A DNA stretch of 64,000 bases. Origin: Tsuneonella sediminis (lineage in GTDB: Bacteria; Pseudomonadota; Alphaproteobacteria; Sphingomonadales; Sphingomonadaceae). A program made the position numbers and the translations under genes. The stretch's first letter is position 1. Every line of letters begins with the position of its first letter. The notes beneath the pieces are model-generated. The model had not been told where the DNA came from and searched no databases. It saw only the letters and a program-made list of their open reading frames with translations. This document shows positions 62,515 to 64,000 of this stretch, in pieces. The stretch covers positions 62,001 to 126,000 of the forward strand of contig NZ_JBNCBU010000001.1 of the NCBI RefSeq assembly GCF_051912845.1, in the 5' to 3' direction.

Positions 62515-63080
62515 GCCCGCTGCCGCAGCGCGATCTCGCTCATGAAGCGCGCGTCGTCGCCTTTCGCGAGCCATTCCGCCTCGGCCGCAATCGCGCCGAG
62601 CATTTCTGCCAGGTCGTCGATCTCGGCCTTGGCGTAGTTGCCGAGGACGTGGCCTGTCACCCGATCCTTGTGGCCGGGATGGCCGATTCCGATCCGCACG
62701 CGCCTGAAATCAGGCCCGATATGTTGGTCGATCGAGCGCAGACCGTTGTGCCCGGCAAGCCCGCCGCCGACCCGCGCCTTGACCTTGAACGGTGCCAGAT
62801 CGAGTTCGTCGTGGAACACCGTCAGGGCATCCACCTCGAGCTTGTAGAACCGCAGCGCCTCGCCCACCGCGCGGCCGCTCTCGTTCATGAACGTCGCGGG
62901 CTTGAGCAACAGGATTTTCTCGGACCCGATGCGCCCTTCCTGCACCCAGCCGGAAAACTTCTTCTGAACCGGGCCGAAGCCATGCACCTCGGCAATGGCG
63001 TCGAGCGCCATGAAGCCGACGTTGTGCCGGTGCATCGCGTATTGCGGACCGGGATTTCCTAGGCCTGCCCAGACTTGCAT
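62511..63080 (-). CDS. pth: peptidyl-tRNA hydrolase
   Basis: Pth cleaves peptidyl-tRNA released by stalled ribosomes. The 189-residue product opens with VWAGLGNPGPQYAMHRHNVGFMALDAI, including the catalytic His and the conserved Asn, and continues with LLKPATFMNESGRAVG, DELDLAPFKVKARVGGGLAGHNGLRSI and VRIGIGHP. Both hallmarks (Asn10-like and His20-like) are present. Its usual partner is ribosomal L25 (rplY), which is not in this window. Confidence 0.95.
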   Translation of the reverse strand: MQVWAGLGNPGPQYAMHRHNVGFMALDAIAEVHGFGPVQKKFSGWVQEGRIGSEKILLLKPATFMNESGRAVGEALRFYKLEVDALTVFHDELDLAPFKVKARVGGGLAGHNGLRSIDQHIGPDFRRVRIGIGHPGHKDRVTGHVLGNYAKAEIDDLAEMLGAIAAEAEWLAKGDDARFMSEIALRQRA

Positions 63081-63199
63081 GGCGCGCGCCTACCCTAGCG
63101 AGCAGGTACAGGGAAGAGCGGGAAGGGTCTTGGCCGACCGCTTGCCGAAGGGTTGGCCTCCTGCGAACGTTTCCCGAAGTTGCTCTTCCCTACCGGTTC

Positions 63200-63940
63200 G
63201 TGACAAAGCGGGCCGTGTTGCCCGCGAACGCTTCTTCGACGCTACGCCGCGCCATCGTAGTCGGCGATTCCGGTGGCATCGGCTCAGCACTGCGGCGACA
63301 GCTCACGCTTGAGGGTTTTCTGGTCGCCGGACTCTCGCGCAGTGCGCCGGATTGCGCTGAAAGTATTGCGATCGACCTGCTTCAGGAAAGCACGATCGAA
63401 GCGGCCGCAACACGTCTGGGCCGCGATGCGCCGTTCTCCAGGATCCTGATTTGCACCGGCTTGTTGCATGAAGAGGGGATCCGGCCGGAGAAGGCGTTGA
63501 GAGAACTGGAGCAAGATTCGCTCATGCGCCTCCTTGCGGTGAACGCGGCCGGGCCGGCGCTGATAGCCAAGCATTTCGTCCCGCTCCTTCCGACGAAGGG
63601 CCGCTGCATCTTTGCGGCCATGTCTGCCAGGGTCGGCAGCATAAGCGACAACCGGCTGGGCGGATGGTACGGCTATCGCGCCTCGAAGGCCGCCTTGAAC
63701 ATGCTCATCAAGACGTTGTCCGTCGAGTTGGCGCGCACCCACCCGGAAGCGATCTGCGTGGGGCTTCATCCGGGGACCGTCGATACCGGCCTCAGCAAGC
63801 CGTTTCAGGGAAACGTTCGCCCCGATAGCCTGTTCACGGCCGACATGGCTGCTGCGCAGCTGCTTGCTGTCGTCGATCGCCTCAGCCCAGCTGAAAGCGG
63901 GCGCTGTTTCGCCTGGGACGGCACGGAAATCCCGCCCTGA
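63200..63940 (+). CDS. SDR-family oxidoreductase
   Basis: The 246-residue protein is a short-chain dehydrogenase: AIVVGDSGGIGSAL for nucleotide binding, SRILICTGLLH with a Thr-Gly in place of NNAG, and catalytic YRASKAALN with Ser in AAMSARVGS. HPGTVDTGLSKPFQGNV is typical of YciK- or CsgA-like SDRs. Start GTG at 63200; no other good start fits. Substrate unknown. It has its own hairpin after the stop. Confidence 0.85.
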   Translation: MTKRAVLPANASSTLRRAIVVGDSGGIGSALRRQLTLEGFLVAGLSRSAPDCAESIAIDLLQESTIEAAATRLGRDAPFSRILICTGLLHEEGIRPEKALRELEQDSLMRLLAVNAAGPALIAKHFVPLLPTKGRCIFAAMSARVGSISDNRLGGWYGYRASKAALNMLIKTLSVELARTHPEAICVGLHPGTVDTGLSKPFQGNVRPDSLFTADMAAAQLLAVVDRLSPAESGRCFAWDGTEIPP

Positions 63941-63947
63941 AAGACGA

Positions 63948-63979
63948 AAGCGCCGGCCCCCTTGCGAGGACCGGCGCTT
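63948..63979 (+). terminator. hairpin after the terminal SDR gene
   Basis: AAGCGCCGG (63948-63956) and CCGGCGCTT (63971-63979) form a perfect 9-bp stem around a 14-nt loop that can pair further (CCCC with GAGG). It is 8 bases past the stop. Only a short TTGCTGT follows, so it is a likely but imperfect intrinsic terminator. Confidence 0.6.
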
Positions 63980-64000
63980 GCTGTGCATCAAACTGGAAGA

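Overview
The window is high-GC bacterial chromosome from an alphaproteobacterium, most likely a sphingomonad of the Erythrobacteraceae type. This placement is an inference. It rests on the ffh-rpsP-rimM/trmD-rplS order, an S16 with a long Ala/Glu tail, hrcA-grpE next to rph-rdgB, a PhaR-type PHA regulator, dnaK preceded by an alphaproteobacterial RpoH-like promoter, and GTG/TTG starts at tightly overlapped genes. No insertion sequence, prophage, CRISPR array or replication origin was recognised. Almost all of it is densely packed core genome.

Layout. 1-2.8 kb (minus): a small secreted protein, cmk, a small membrane protein and class II aroA. 2.9-8.3 kb (plus): a zinc-ribbon/acidic protein, tRNA-Ala(GGC), ffh, rpsP, rimM, trmD and rplS with a strong terminator; a thioredoxin-reductase-like flavoprotein sits inside this operon on the other strand. 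8.6-12.7 kb: asd, then a coupled run of a lipoprotein, a DsbA-like isomerase, a GFA protein, an alpha/beta hydrolase and a YbjN protein. 12.7-18.8 kb: amn, DedA, xerC, hemW, a CAP protein, rdgB and rph. 18.9-21.8 kb: hrcA, grpE and threonine synthase. 21.8-24.6 kb (minus): an AT-richer HEPN-like orphan, an indoleamine 2,3-dioxygenase, an HExxH protein and a PCuAC lipoprotein. 24.7-28.3 kb: dnaK, dnaJ and a small phosphatase. 28.3-36.5 kb: a large patatin protein, radA, cvpA, an Fe-S scaffold-like protein, an MHS-type transporter, alr and phaR. 36.5-41.8 kb: an archaeal/eukaryal-type proS, an M28 peptidase and rnr. 41.8-46.2 kb: a UspA protein, the PDH E2 and E3 genes with a membrane protein and a thioesterase between them, and a 54-codon gene. 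46.2-50.1 kb: an acyl-CoA locus (CaiB/BaiF and enoyl-CoA hydratase, diverging from two acyl-CoA dehydrogenases). 50.1-56.1 kb: tRNA-Lys(CTT) and the complete rod-shape cluster mreB-mreC-mreD-mrdA-rodA. 56.3-64 kb: mutL, a lipoprotein, MaoC, DUF1206, ychF, a Tat-targeted SDR, a small lipoprotein, pth and another SDR.

Functional themes are protein synthesis and targeting (ffh, rpsP, rimM, trmD, rplS, proS, pth, ychF, two tRNAs), heat shock (hrcA, grpE, dnaK, dnaJ), cell shape (mre/mrd), pyruvate dehydrogenase, RNA turnover (rph, rnr), repair and recombination (mutL, radA, xerC) and acyl-CoA catabolism.

The observations most worth checking are: five of about eleven convergent junctions where both stop codons lie in one YTAG tetranucleotide; an RX4H (HEPN-like) orphan directly behind a bacterial IDO; a dyad array in front of phaR that looks like its own operator; RpoH-like promoters at dnaK and hrcA, the latter implying a leaderless mRNA; an extra periplasmic domain in the MHS transporter; and a split acyl-CoA dehydrogenase pair. 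Nothing here clearly amounts to a new defence or mobile system.
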